DNA of 64,000 nucleotides. Origin: Puffinus mauretanicus. Its lineage: Eukaryota > Chordata > Aves > Procellariiformes > Procellariidae. Made by a program: the position numbers and the translations under genes. Shown here piece by piece: positions 13,145 through 26,000 of the stretch. Where the stretch lies: NCBI GenBank assembly GCA_023333565.1, contig JAJKFH010000374.1, positions 2,170,001 to 2,234,000 on the forward strand, written 5' to 3'. Each line of letters starts with the position of its first letter. The stretch's first letter is position 1. The notes beneath the pieces are model-generated. The model was given only the letters and a program-made list of their open reading frames with translations, was not told the origin of the DNA and did not search any database.

Positions 13145-13899
13145 CACAGCTTACCTTTTTGTAACCACTTTATTTGTGTGTGTGTTTCTATAAACATTTT
13201 AACTACTGGACATTTCATAAACCATAAAAACAAACCTTCCTACCCCCAAAATGCAATCAATCCAGCTTGTCGGTCAGACAACAGCGATGCTGCCAGGGCA
13301 GGTAGGTGGTATCCCTAGATAAAGTCCCACTGGGCGTGATCCAGCGAGGAGCTCACTGCATCAGATCCTGAGCGTCTTGAGCGACAGAGAGGAGACAAGT
13401 TTAAAGACCCGGTTGCTCTCCCCCAGGGATACGACAGGAGATAAAAGGGGGGCGAATAAAGAATTTCCCTTGAAGGAAAGTCAAGAGTCCGTCGGAGATT
13501 GTTGCGACATCCACTTGCAGGATCAGATGCCGTGACCTCGGCAGGTTTTGGAGAGGCCTCACGGGCTGTGTCGGTGCTAGGGACTGAAACCGATCAAAAT
13601 GTTCATTCATTACAAACGGCCCAAATGCTCCTTAACGCCTTGTTTGCCGGGTGCAGGTGTCAGCAGCAGGCGCTGCTTAAAACCAGCTTGCTCACTTGCG
13701 AGGGCACAAGTCTGTGGGTGCTGATTCCTCAGGGCGGGCAAGCCCAGCTGTAAGGCACAACGGGGAGGAGAGATGGGGCGTCGGGGGTGGCAGGGGAGGC
13801 CCAGTGCAGCCGGGTGACCCAGCGCTCATCGCCAAGTACCCCGTTGTCCCAGAGGAAAGCACCGTGTCGCACGAGTGATGCGGAGCAGCACATGGTCTC
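13145..13899 (-). other. SLC41A3: SLC41A3 3'UTR (inferred)
   Basis: About 750 nt between the stop codon and the first good poly(A) signal on the minus strand. It contains no recognisable coding content. The end is inferred. Confidence 0.6.
13169..13174 (-). terminator. SLC41A3: SLC41A3 poly(A) signal AATAAA
   Basis: AATAAA reads on the minus strand and is followed within about 40 nt by a G/T-rich stretch (GGGGGTTGTTTTTTC), the expected downstream element. It fits the 3' end of the convergent gene. Confidence 0.65.
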
Positions 13900-14085
13900 T
13901 CAGTTCCCCAGGTTCATGTCCGCGCCATGGACAAGCCAAACCAGGCGGAAACAGACGGCCAGAAATCCAGTGCCCAGGAGATCCCCCAGGGCAGTGAGGT
14001 AGGGGATGGAGAAATTATCTGGATCCAGCGCCTTCCTCCACATCAGGCGCACAATTAGGTCAGCCACATAGAGCAGGATTCCCAC
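13900..14085 (-). CDS. SLC41A3: SLC41A3 last coding exon
   Basis: 61 codons plus TGA. The acceptor is TTGCCTCTCCTCAG. It encodes [20 protein letters not shown], then [20 protein letters not shown], the second NPDN-type motif, and a last helix [12 protein letters not shown] with the short tail HGADMNLGN. The tail is shorter than the remembered human one, which ends with roughly ten further residues. Confidence 0.93.
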   Translation of the reverse strand: MGILLYVADLIVRLMWRKALDPDNFSIPYLTALGDLLGTGFLAVCFRLVWLVHGADMNLGN

Positions 14086-17000
14086 CTGAGGAGAGGCAAG
14101 ACAGGCCCTGCTGTGAGGCAGCAAGAAGGTAATGCACAGCCTCCCTCAGCTCACAGCCAAAATAACGTGGCCACGGCCAAGGTACCAGAGCTAACAGGGA
14201 TCGCCGAGAGTTAACACCTTCCCCAGAGAACCACTGTTTCTCTGTGGGATGGAGCTGCGCTGGGGTGGGTGTAGCTGGCTCCCGCCCTTGGGCACTGCGT
14301 TGCCTGGCATCGCCCACGGTGCCACAGCCCCATGCGGCCAGCCACAAGTGTGGGCACCACGCCTGTACTGCTCACCAGCATCGCGTGGCCCAAAACAGGA
14401 GTCTGGCCACACCAGACTGGCATCTCCCAAAGGTACGGGTCTCACTTCCCATGCCATGAATGGGAGTGCTCCCATTCACTCCACCAGAAACAGGGTTGCT
14501 GCGAATATGCAGGCAGCCCCAAAAAGATAAGTTTGTAGCCAGATTTTTTCTCTGCATCCTTCTTTCTTCCATTAGAAATTCAGATCATGTCTACTTTGTT
14601 TTTCCTAAAAGTCTCAGTGGACAACTGGAGTTTGAGGCAGTTTTTACATCAAAGTTATCCCAAGCAGCACTGACATGTTAAAAAAAGAAAATAATTTTTT
14701 TTTTTTTCATCTCAACAGTTTTAAAATCTTTGTTGTGATTTCTTTTAATTCCTATTTCATTCCCAATTCTGATAAACAGATGGAGGAAAAAAATACTTCA
14801 GTTAAAGATTAAAGACTGTCTAGTTAATTGAATTAAGAAGAGAGAGAGAGTTTGCACCCCACATCTGTGGTCCCTCCATGGGAGACCGCAGCACAACAGG
14901 AACCAAAGCCAGAGGCGGCATTTCTAAAGGTGCAAGTTGGGTGGGAGGAGAGGGAGGAGAGATGGGGGAAGCAAATTAAATAACAGAATCACAGAAATTA
15001 AAGCTGGATGGAAACTCAAGACTTTTATATAGACCATTCCTTTGCCTCAGTACAGGATCAAATATGCCCACATCTTTCCTGACGGTCATTTGTTTAACCT
15101 ATGTTAAACAACCCTCAAAGATGGAGATGCCACACTCTAAGCGATCAGTCCCATGGCTTTTTTTTTCTGTTCTTGTTTTTCCTAAGGTCTAACATAAATC
15201 TGTCGTCTTCCATTTGAAACACATTATTTCATTTTTCATCCCTAGTGTCCACAGAGAAAATGTTATTCTGTCCCTCCCTACAGAAACTTGGTAGTTTAAA
15301 GGCTGTTAACCAGATTTTTCTCAAGCCTTTCTTCGCTGGACTACCTAACCTCAGTCCATTCAATCGTTCCTCTGAGGTCATGTTTTCTAGGCCTCTCATC
15401 TTTCTCTTTGGGCTTTCTCCAGCTGACCCAAACTTCCCCCTCTCTTTCTTTCTGTCTTTCTTTATAAAGTATAATGGAGGAGAAGAAAGAATCAGGCTGA
15501 GTGTATTCTCCTCCGCTGGCCTCCACGGGAATCTTTCGGGGTCAGTGGCGTTGCTGGGACTCTGCTCTTTACGCTGTCATTTATTCTGCGTATTTTCATG
15601 GTTGGCTCCAGTTGAGGAGTTACCTCGATGCATAAAGAGAAGAATAAATATTTTCCCTTACAACTATGGCTGTGCTGCTGGGCTTAGGGTTGTGCAAAGG
15701 TCGAGAAAAACTGATTGCTTACACACACAAGGAATTCACCCACAGACACGAGGCTGCTTGTAAGGCAAAGCGAGAAGTCAGCTACCTCACCCTGCAAATT
15801 AATGAATCACTGATTTAAAAGGGCAAGTGAAGTCAGAGCCTTTGTGAGTTTAAGCAACAGCCGCATGCGTTTCTGAGTGAGACGACAAAGTTTACAGGGC
15901 AGGCAAAACAGCGAAAGGGAACAGGCAGAACACATTGGATGAGCTGCCCATTGCCTACCCAGAACTTTTACTTTTGAAGATGAACTTCTCAGGCCTGGTT
16001 TTCCCTTCGCTTTTAACTCATGTGGCCCTGCCCAGAGGGATCCCTAGGTCTTCACCATGATATGTGAAACTGGTTTCCAAAATGAGTGGGGAAACCTGCT
16101 GGCTGGGGTTCGCAGCCTCTCACTTGCCCCTTACTGGGATAACCAGTGGCACTCTAGAAATACTTGGGCCTTAGAGACTCAAGGAGTGAACATGGTAAAA
16201 CAAGGTACCACCTACAGCAAGAGGTACCTCCTTGCTAAGTGTGTGTCTGTGCACTTATGCAGCTCAGCGGATGCTGATAACTTGTTCCTCATCTCACGTC
16301 TGACCCCTCACCCTTAAGGGCAGCGTGCTCATGTGGGAAACCAGACCCTGGCAATCTGGGTGAAGTATTACTGGATCCACAGAAGATACATGATGCGTGG
16401 TAAGAAGCACACCTGAAATGACTGGAAATGTGGGCTGCTGCTGGAAGTTTTACCGTGACTCGTGTTTAGCCTGGAGACTGTTTTGTTTTCACAGTATCTA
16501 AGAGGTTCCTTTTGGATGGGGTTTACCTGCAGCAAAGCAGCAGTCAGATAGAACATCACAAAGGTGAAGGACAGAGACGTGTGGCCTCCCTGCAGCAGAT
16601 GGATGGTGTAGAGGAACACAAGGTGCCCTGGGATAACCAGAAGGAACAGGACTCGGGCTGACTTGGAATTCACCTCTGCAGAGGACAGAGACAGAAACAG
16701 CAATGACAGTGGCTGCAGACAGTGTGGGGGAGGACAGGACGCAGCTGCATATTTTAATGCTGGTACATAGACTTGGGGCTGTCTCCTCCCACCAACCACA
16801 TTGCTAACGCCTTTTCTAGATCACACAGCAATCTGGAGCATCTGCAGTATCAGCCCAGCAGCTTTGTCTAGCGCTGAATCTGTGCGCCAAAGACATGCTC
16901 CATACTGATCCACTCCACTTCTTCCAAACACTCCTCTCAGCTGCTCTCTGCCTCCCACTGCTTCTGCTCTGCCTTGCTGCAACCCACTTTCCCAGTTTTT

Positions 17001-20000
17001 AGTTTGCTTTAGCAGTAACTCCCAGCGTAGCAGGGAAAATCAAGAGGAACCTGCAATCTAAAAAGACAACAGACCCAAATCCAGTTTTGCTGATGCTTAG
17101 GTTTATCCATTGCTGAAGATGGAGGAATTGCTGATTTTCAGCAAGGTTATGCTCTGTTCACCCCTCTGCCCACAGGTGACGGCTCTAGGCTGGCCATGGT
17201 TAAAATGACTTTCTATTAGATCAAATCTGAGATTCTTTTTCAATTACTTTCTTTAGTAAAAGTAAGTACTTTTACTAAGTACTGAAGGCCAATTTCTTTG
17301 CATGCCAGTGAGCAAGTATACCACAAGCCTTTTTTCAAGCTGCCTACTGCAAAGATGCTTCCTTTCCGATCTGAGTATCTTCCCTGTAAGGGGGAAAGGG
17401 AGTTCTGTCTTTGAAACCCACCTAGTCCTTCGCCAACCAGGCTTGATAAAGGAGCTATCTGTGATGACAGGCCTTGAGACATGGACACCTAGGGTTCAAG
17501 GTCTACCTGATGAGAAGAATGTGGTGCATGGGTTGGGCCAATTCTGCCTCATCTTGTACGGCAAAACTCCAGGCATGCTCCAGAAGTGCAGGAATGTGGA
17601 AATACGGCTGGCCTGGATAGCGACCAGATTCCCTCCAACACCTATGAGGACAAAACACAATAAACCTGTAAACCACCTTCACTGCAGCAGGAAACATCAG
17701 TCTAAAACCTAGCCCAAGGTGAGTCATTCTGCATTCACTTACAAGCTCACTAAGAGCAGCAGTGAGAGAAAGAGAAAACCTGATCCCACATGTCATGGTG
17801 ATGCTCCACTATTCACTTGGCAGGAACAGCTCTTAAAAATCAGGAAGGCTCCAGTGATCGTCTCCTGACTGCTTTATTGGAAACAGCTTCCCTTGCTTCC
17901 CAGCACTGGCTGTAAATGCCACGTGGCCTCTGAAGATGATGTAATTGCACCTGGTTTGACGCAGTCTGTGAGCAACACCTGGGGAAAGCAGTGCAGGCGA
18001 TGGCAGATGCTGCTCACGGCCACTTCTTGGATCTACTCACCCAGAAAGCCATTATTGTTTAAAAGACAGCAAACATCACAGAGAGTGATTATATGTCTGT
18101 CTGAAGGCATCTAACGCACTTGTTAAATGAGAAGGAATCATATGAGAATGAATCAGAGCCCAAATATGTTAGGTAATTAAAAGGCAATTAATTCCTTCCA
18201 GACTGATTAATTCTAGCAAACATGAAAAAGCAGCTACACTTTCCAGCAGAAAACAGAGGGATGATGATCTGTGGAGCAGACCTCCACCACCCTGAGTATT
18301 TGCAGAGTAGAAATGCCACAGAAAAGATAATGGTGAACCAGATCCTACAGGCTTCTCATGTTTTCCCTTCCTTGAAGAAGGAAATGCTCCATAATTAAAC
18401 GTGAGATTTGCCAGAGCGGAACCAAACTGAAAATACCAAGATTAGCTCAACACAGCTCAAGATGGGAGCTTTCTGAACGGTGCACTGCCACGCTTTGCAG
18501 GACTCCCCTGCACATGCAAAGTGAAGAGCTACCTGTGCAAAGACACGAAGCACTCCGTAACTCTGCCACCAGCTCTGCCAAACAGGTTGCCCGCCCCCAC
18601 AGAGCGATGTCTGGGTCAATCATTGTTCAACTAAATTGCTGTTGACGTACTTTCCTAATCGGGCTCTTTGGCTAACCATGCTGGAAAGAGTTTGTCAGCA
18701 AGGTGGCTGTCTTTATGCAGATCCAGTAAGGTGACAGCTGGGTGACAGCCTCTGACACTGCAAGAGGACACCACGCTTTGAGGGTGGCATGAGGCCAAGC
18801 CTGCCCCAGGAACATGGGTTTCCCCTGGAATGGGCCTGGCCTGCAAGAACATTACAATAGCAGAAAAATAACCCAGTGGATCCTCAGCGATGCCAGGATC
18901 CCCAGCAGTTTGTACTGGTATGTGTGTGTATAAAAGTACTGCGAGGCTTTGAACAAATATAAATATACACGCAAAAGATGTTGAGAGATATATATTAAAA
19001 ATCCCTACATATAATTCATATATATATTCTTTTTTATATATATACACTCACATGTAATCTTAATATATTAATCTTTATCAACAATCTGTATAGGGGATGA
19101 TTGCACAGCTCAAATTGCTGAGTGGAGAGAGACAGGGAAAATGGATTTATTGTGACATCCTCAGTAGGTTTGATGTTATGAAAGCAAAGGTGTCAACGTA
19201 GCTCTCGGAGACAACTATCAGATGCTGTTAGCCCTTCCCACAGCTCTGCCAGTATTTTTCAGCCCTGCCTGCTATTTTGCTCCAGAGACGCTTCAAGATA
19301 TGAGTAAGTAGGGATGTAATGGGGACCAGTAGCTTCACTTCCACTCGTGATGGGAGCAGGGACTTGAACACAGACCTCTATGTAGGGGCAAGAGTGGATA
19401 CCATAACCCTTGGGGAGGAGGGGGAGGTATAAATAAAAGCATGCGTATAACCCCCCCTGCCCAACCTACCATTAATCACAGGTGTGAAAACAGCCATTCC
19501 TTCAAAGTTTGGGTCAGTTACAGTTTTGTCCAAGATAAGCCCACCAATGCTGTTAAAAAAGGACAGGCAATGAGGGTGGATCAATCTCTCTTCCCAGGGC
19601 AATTCCTACGCTGTGAAAATAGCACTCTGAGATGAGTTACTGCTTCTTCCCCATTGCCAGGGCTGGACTATTCCCCATTTACTCCTTTTACAGCTTGGTT
19701 TTCACCAATAGATAGCTTTACAGGTTTTTTTAATGGCATAATGAGATCAGGAAGACCTCCTTGCCCACCCGTGAGCAAAACTGATAGTAGCCAGGGAAGC
19801 TTTATCATTCTCCCCAGAAGTTTTGCTACACTTCTATACTGGTCTTAGCAGTTTTTTAAAATTCTCTCCCAGATCTCACCTGGGTCTGAAAGATGTAGCC
19901 CGGGAGGAGTGAACTACCTGGCTCTACATTCACCAGTCTTCTGTCTTTACAGCTGGATTAAAATGAGGTTGAAGTCTGACTATTTGTGATAGTCATCATT

Positions 20001-23000
20001 TCCCTTTTTCGTTTCCTGGCCTGCACCCACATGGTGCATGGATGTGCGAGTGAGACTTAAAAATGATGACTTGCTTTTTCCAGTCATTTGGGGGCTCCTT
20101 ATCTGCTACCTCACAGCCCGTTGGAGGGCCACCAATGGCTGAGAAGCACTGGACAAATACCCTTCTGCTGTCCCTTCCAGTTTCATTTTTGATGGCTTTC
20201 TAAATGAGCATGGGGTCTCTCTGCCTCTGTAGCATGCATACACGTGTGGGCTCGGGAGCAGTTCCTCGGTTTACCTGCTGATGCTCATTGCAACAATGAC
20301 CGGCTGCCATCCAGATTTCAGGACTTCAGTAAGGGAAGGACTTTGCTTGGCGATAGCAACCCAGAGAGGGATCATGACAATGAAGACAGCACAGATCAGA
20401 GGAGAAAGGTATTTCATATCTGGCAAGGAAAAGAAATCTTGAATTAAATGTCCATGGCTTCACAGGTTGCCAAAATCATATTGCATAAAGTTTGGAAGAA
20501 AAGCAGCAGGGCTCTCGCTCAGAGTGAGTTACGTTAGCAGAAAAATCACATGAACCAAGATATTCCCCACAAAACCACCTCACTCCACCACAGAAATCCA
20601 TAATTAATCCCTGAAACTCGCTGCTAGAGGGTGTTATTTGAAAATCAGCAGGATTCAAAGCAAGTTATATCTGAAGATGAGCAAGTCTCCAATTCCATCT
20701 CCAACTAAGCAAGACAAAAAGTTACAAAATTTCTTGCTTCAGGGTACAAATCAAACAGCAGGGCAAGGGGGAAACTCCTGTGTGCAAGCTGTATCACACT
20801 TACGACAGACACCTCACGCCTTCACCTAAAACAATAGGTACTAGGTACTTTTAGTGGCAAGCTAGCAGAATTGCTGAGCAGCTGGTCTGCTCTATAGGAA
20901 CAAATGCTCTCTTGCACGTATAAGCCAGTTAAGATCCAGGGTTTCTTTCGTGCTAGCTTACATGTGTTTTCATTAGGTGCTTTTTCCATTCGGTAGGGGC
21001 ATAAACTTGAAGTGACCTTTAGAAGCAAAGGAATTAAAAAATAAGTAGATGTGCAGCACTAAAAGAAAATAAACATGACTCAGAAGCATGAGAAACACCT
21101 TCAAGCAATGGGGATGATGCCAATCCTTTTGATATAAAAATGCTTCTTCAACAAAGCTCTCCATCTGGTCTCTGTGTTGGGGCCAAAGCCAGCGGGTTGT
21201 AACGCAGACTTTGCAGGTAATCTGGGAGATGAAGCAGGCTCAAAGTGTGCATTTTTCAAAATGACATTGCCAGGGCCTCAGGCTACCTGGATGAGATAGC
21301 ACTGATGTGATGGTATCTTCCATGAATCAAGGGCTCTTACACAAAGAGGTGCACTCTTTACGTGTGGCTTTAGTCGGCACTGAAACGCAACCACTTCTGG
21401 GGTGTAAATAGCTGCTGTTTTGTCAGTGCACTTTACCACCTGGAGCCATTTAGGACAGATGGGTTGTATGACAGACTTAGCTGCTGTACTGGATCTCCCC
21501 CCCACACCTCTTGTTGTTTCAGGCAATTAATTCCTTCTTAAATAATGCAGACACAGAGCACTGGAGTCTATCAAACCTTATCAAAGCCCACAGAAAGACT
21601 CCTGGTGGGATGAATGGACTTCAGTCTCCACATTCCAGTTCTGCCACATTCTCTCACATACAGTCCATATGCAAGCTGCAACAGTCTGGCACAGTCTGTA
21701 CCTCCATTATGCAGGACTGGGAAGGACCAGGGTCGATTTTTAAAAAATTGAAAATCTTCATTGGCAAAAGGGTATTCCGCAGAAGGAGATGGTGCTGCAT
21801 CAGACGGCACATAGTATTCCAAACTTTACAGACTCACCGGTATTTTTGAAGGATACATTTTGATTGGACCCAGAAGTTTTCACAGCATGACCTGTCCTCT
21901 ACTACACACTGGGAATGGAAATGGATTTATTCAACCACCATCAACAGTGCCTTCCTCCTCCCTACTTCACTTCATGCTCCCAATGACTAGGTGTCTGTGT
22001 GCCGAGTATTTTCCATCTCAAGAGGCTATTTAAACTACTCTGAAAACATCATAAATGCTCTCTGGTCACAACCATAGAAGTTATCATGCTGTTCCGCCAT
22101 GTGCTCTCTGGAAGATATTATCAGAGGCGTAGCGACTGAAAGACAAATTAGCTTTACAGAGGTAGGTGTGATGGCGTCATGGAAAAAGCCTACTAAAAAA
22201 ATGCACCTCTCAAGCTCAAGCAGTACTGGACAGAGGTGATTCGTGGGCCTCTCCCTGCAACTTGTGCTCCTTCACTCCCTCACTTGCTGGCATATGGAAC
22301 GAGTTATGCAAACTGAGAACAGCTGCTTCGCTGCTTCTGCTCACAGTCTGAAGCAACAGTTTGGGTTTCAAATGGTATTGAGTTTGCTGGATCTTTTTAT
22401 TTTCCTGTTTCTATTCTAGGTTAGGCTCACGGTAAATAGCCTAGCACTTTACAAGCAACAGTCAGGCATATATCACCAAGTTGCAACGTGTTTTGAGCTT
22501 TTCAGTGTCAACAGGTGCCCAAGTCTTTGCCACCCAGCAGCACAGCTAACCCACAACTCCTACTCAGAGTCCTGTGAGCATAAAACAATGAAGCACTGCC
22601 GCCCTCCCTCCAAGACGATAATATCTTGTTCATCTGCGACTCTCCACATGAGAAGATACAAGAATATTTTACAAATGCCAAAACCCTGAAATAGCTTTTT
22701 AAGGAAGGACCTGCTATTACCCATGCACTGAAAGTAGTTATGCTTGGCTAGAGACAGACGCAGGAGCAGAATCAGTGTCACATATGTCAACCTTCTGTTC
22801 CAAAGCTATGCAATACACGTTGGTCATTTCTTTGACAAATCCCAGTTGTGTTTCTTAGGCTCTGCCTTCCAGTTTGCTACTAAAAGAGAGCCTGGAAAAA
22901 GCCTCTTTGGTCATTTTTCTACCCCAGCGGCATGACAGCCTCCATTCTGAAACATCCCAGAAATGGATAAGCACCCTGCAATAATTTCACAAGGATTCAT

Positions 23001-26000
23001 CCCTCCCTTGCTGAGCTGTAAATCCCTGCTAAACACTGTACCTATGTATTTGAAGAGTGTACTGCTGATTCCCGCCAGCAGGGAAAGGGTTATCAAGTCT
23101 CCAAGGCTTGCTGCTATGGGTGTGGCGACATTGTCTGGATTGATCCCAACTTTCCTTGCTCCGATGATCACGCCAATCATCACCAGACCTAGAAAAGACA
23201 CAGAGCAGGCATCAGAGAATGCATCCTGCTGTGTTTCACCCCAGAGCTGCTGTTCTGGTTCCCAGAGGGACACAGGGTCTGGGAAAAGCAAGATGCAGAT
23301 TGCCCGTAGTGGTACCACGCAGCTGGAGATTGGACATCCCCAGGAATTTGTCCTCTTGCTTTCACCAACCTGAAGGGCATGACTCTGCCCTTATGAACTG
23401 CACCAAAGGCCCAGAGGCACACAAGCAAATTCCAGGGATCAAAGGAGATATCAGCAGGCAGCCCAAATGTAGAAGCTCCCCTCCTGAGCAGCCTAATCTT
23501 TGCTGCCTTGATGCAGGACCAGACACAAAGCACACTCACAGATAAGCACACAGCAGGCATGCGGCAGCCTCCTGGTGCCATCCCCTACTCTGGATTCCAC
23601 AGCACAAATTTTCCATATTAGACCAAAATTTCTCTGAGTTTGAACCACCAAGCAGCAATGAGCTTCCTTACAGTAGCCTGAATTAGCCTTTTGGCCCGGC
23701 CATCAGACCGACCCCTCACGTCCCAGAGTCTTTGGGGCTGCTTTAATTTGCACTGGGTGGATGTCGATGCTGTGAGCAGATCCAGAGTCAAGGGGTTATG
23801 GAGGTGGCCCACATCACCTCTCTTCCCTGTCCTCTGAGCTGCACCTGGAAAATTCAGCTGCTTTTCAGCATTGTTGGAGAGGAGGGAAGTTTTACTTGCC
23901 CAGGTAAGTTAATGAGCACAAATCCCAAACACTGATGAACATGCAGGAATCCCTCAGCCACCAGATCTCTCGCAGGCCTGTGGAAGAGACACCTGGAATA
24001 AACCCTGCCTGGCCAGCCGCCACTGCTGTGCGACTAGCAAGGGCAGCCTTGAGACAAGACACATGACATCTCTTCAAAGTCCTTCCGTGTGCACCAAAGG
24101 AAGCTTGAGAAATGGTGGTTCCCTCCAGCTCTCAACGTCTCTGTGCCTGTTCGCACAGGCCCACCAAAGCTGAGCGTGCACAGGAGCTTTGGCTCTCCCC
24201 TAAGAAATGCCACGTGTGCACCTTCCCTGGCACAACATCCCTTATACAGAAACACATCCTCACACAACATGGCATTCTCCACAAAAGCCTTCCCAGACAC
24301 CCACGCTCCCCTGCCCACAGCACAGTTGATGCTGCTTCCCTCCCTGGTCATAAAAATAGCAGCTTCCCATCATGCACACTCACACACAGGCTGCCTGTGA
24401 CCACGTCCAGGGAAGAAACTAATGCTAGCTGAAAGCTTGTGTTGGTACAGCAGCAAAGCCTCTCTGTACCACACCGAGCAGGGAGATTGAAGGGAAGAGT
24501 TTAATGAAAGCTGGGCTGCTGTTCTTCTCTTTTAACAACTGCCTCATCCCATGTTTTTTATCAAAGGTATCTACAATCACCCTTTGACTCCAGCTTCAGG
24601 ATATGCACTTGCTCTAACTCGTCCCTTTCATTTAGAGAACTTGCTATATCCAACTCTGCCAGCTCCCCCTATTCAGGGTATCATGCTGCCCTCGTATGGC
24701 AGACTACAAAATGATCATCTTCAGGCGACACAGAGCAGCTCCTACCCACCCACTCCGTCATGTCTCCCTTGCAAGGGGAATAGCCAGGGGAGTGGACTGC
24801 CCGGCTCAGAGCTCACAGCAGGCAAGCCGCAGGCTGGCCGCAATCCTCCGCAGGGTATTGGGTGACTCGAGTCCACCTCGAGTGTGGTCTGGAGTTGTTT
24901 GCTAACAGACTCTCAATATCCTGCTTTGTGCATGGCATTAGTTCACTCTGCCCTAGGAAAGGGCCAGTGTAGACAGCTAATGTGTCACCCAAGACACATG
25001 GAGAAAGCATGTGCACGTGTGTGTACACCCACGCATCGCATGTGGTATTTTTTGTGTGTCAGGTGAAGTGGGATGCTTTGATTGCTGCTGTGGATGCCAG
25101 AGCCCAACAAACAACAGATCCTAGGAGAAGAGAAGCAAAGGCAGGATGCAGAAGGGGTGAAAGCAGCAGACATAGGACTAATGCTTCCTGCACCCCTGCT
25201 CCCCATGCCAGACCAAAGGGATGTCAGCTGGGCCTCCCTGGCAGAATGGACAGTTTTTTTCCGCATCTGAGTGCTGCATGTTTGATCTGAGGAACAAAAA
25301 CAACTCACCAAGAGAAAGTGCAGCTATGAAGGCCGTGGTCACGCTGCTGGCACACAGCACGGCAGCCTGGCTCAGCTCCAAAGAGCCCTTGGAGATGGCT
25401 CCCAGGATCACAGCAGCAACAGCAGCCAGAAGTCCCACCACGGTGGCCTGGACCTAGGGGCCAAAAGACAGCTGGTGAGCAATCATCCGCATCTGCTCCC
25501 TGGCAGTCCTGGCTCCCTGCGACCGCAGCATTTCCACACAACCAAGCCTTGCAGAGATGCTGATTGCTTATGTATTTAAGCAGCATCCCTGTAAGGCTCC
25601 ACTACGTTCAAAAAAAGTCCTGACAAAGTTTGGAGAAAAACTCTGGAGGCCTGCAAAGGGCAGATAACATTTCAGCAAAGGACACCGAGTCCATCAGCAA
25701 AGGAACAGCCCTGGTCAACACAAAAATGGGCTCCCCATCAACACAGTACTCCTAGCAAGCTGAAAGCTGTGGAAGGAGATAAGGGAAAGCACACAGACAC
25801 ATGTTGCAAGCCCTGTGGCCTTGCCATGTGCAACCTCTAGGCTGGTTGCTGGATTTTAATACGCAGAAGGAGCTACAAGAGTCACATTTCTCCCATCTCT
25901 CCCCTCCTGCCCAAGGCTGATTCCCAAACACTGCAGTAAATGACAGGCTTTATCTAGGGGCTGTTGTGAAACAGGGATTGTGCCGCAGCTCCCCCTGCAA

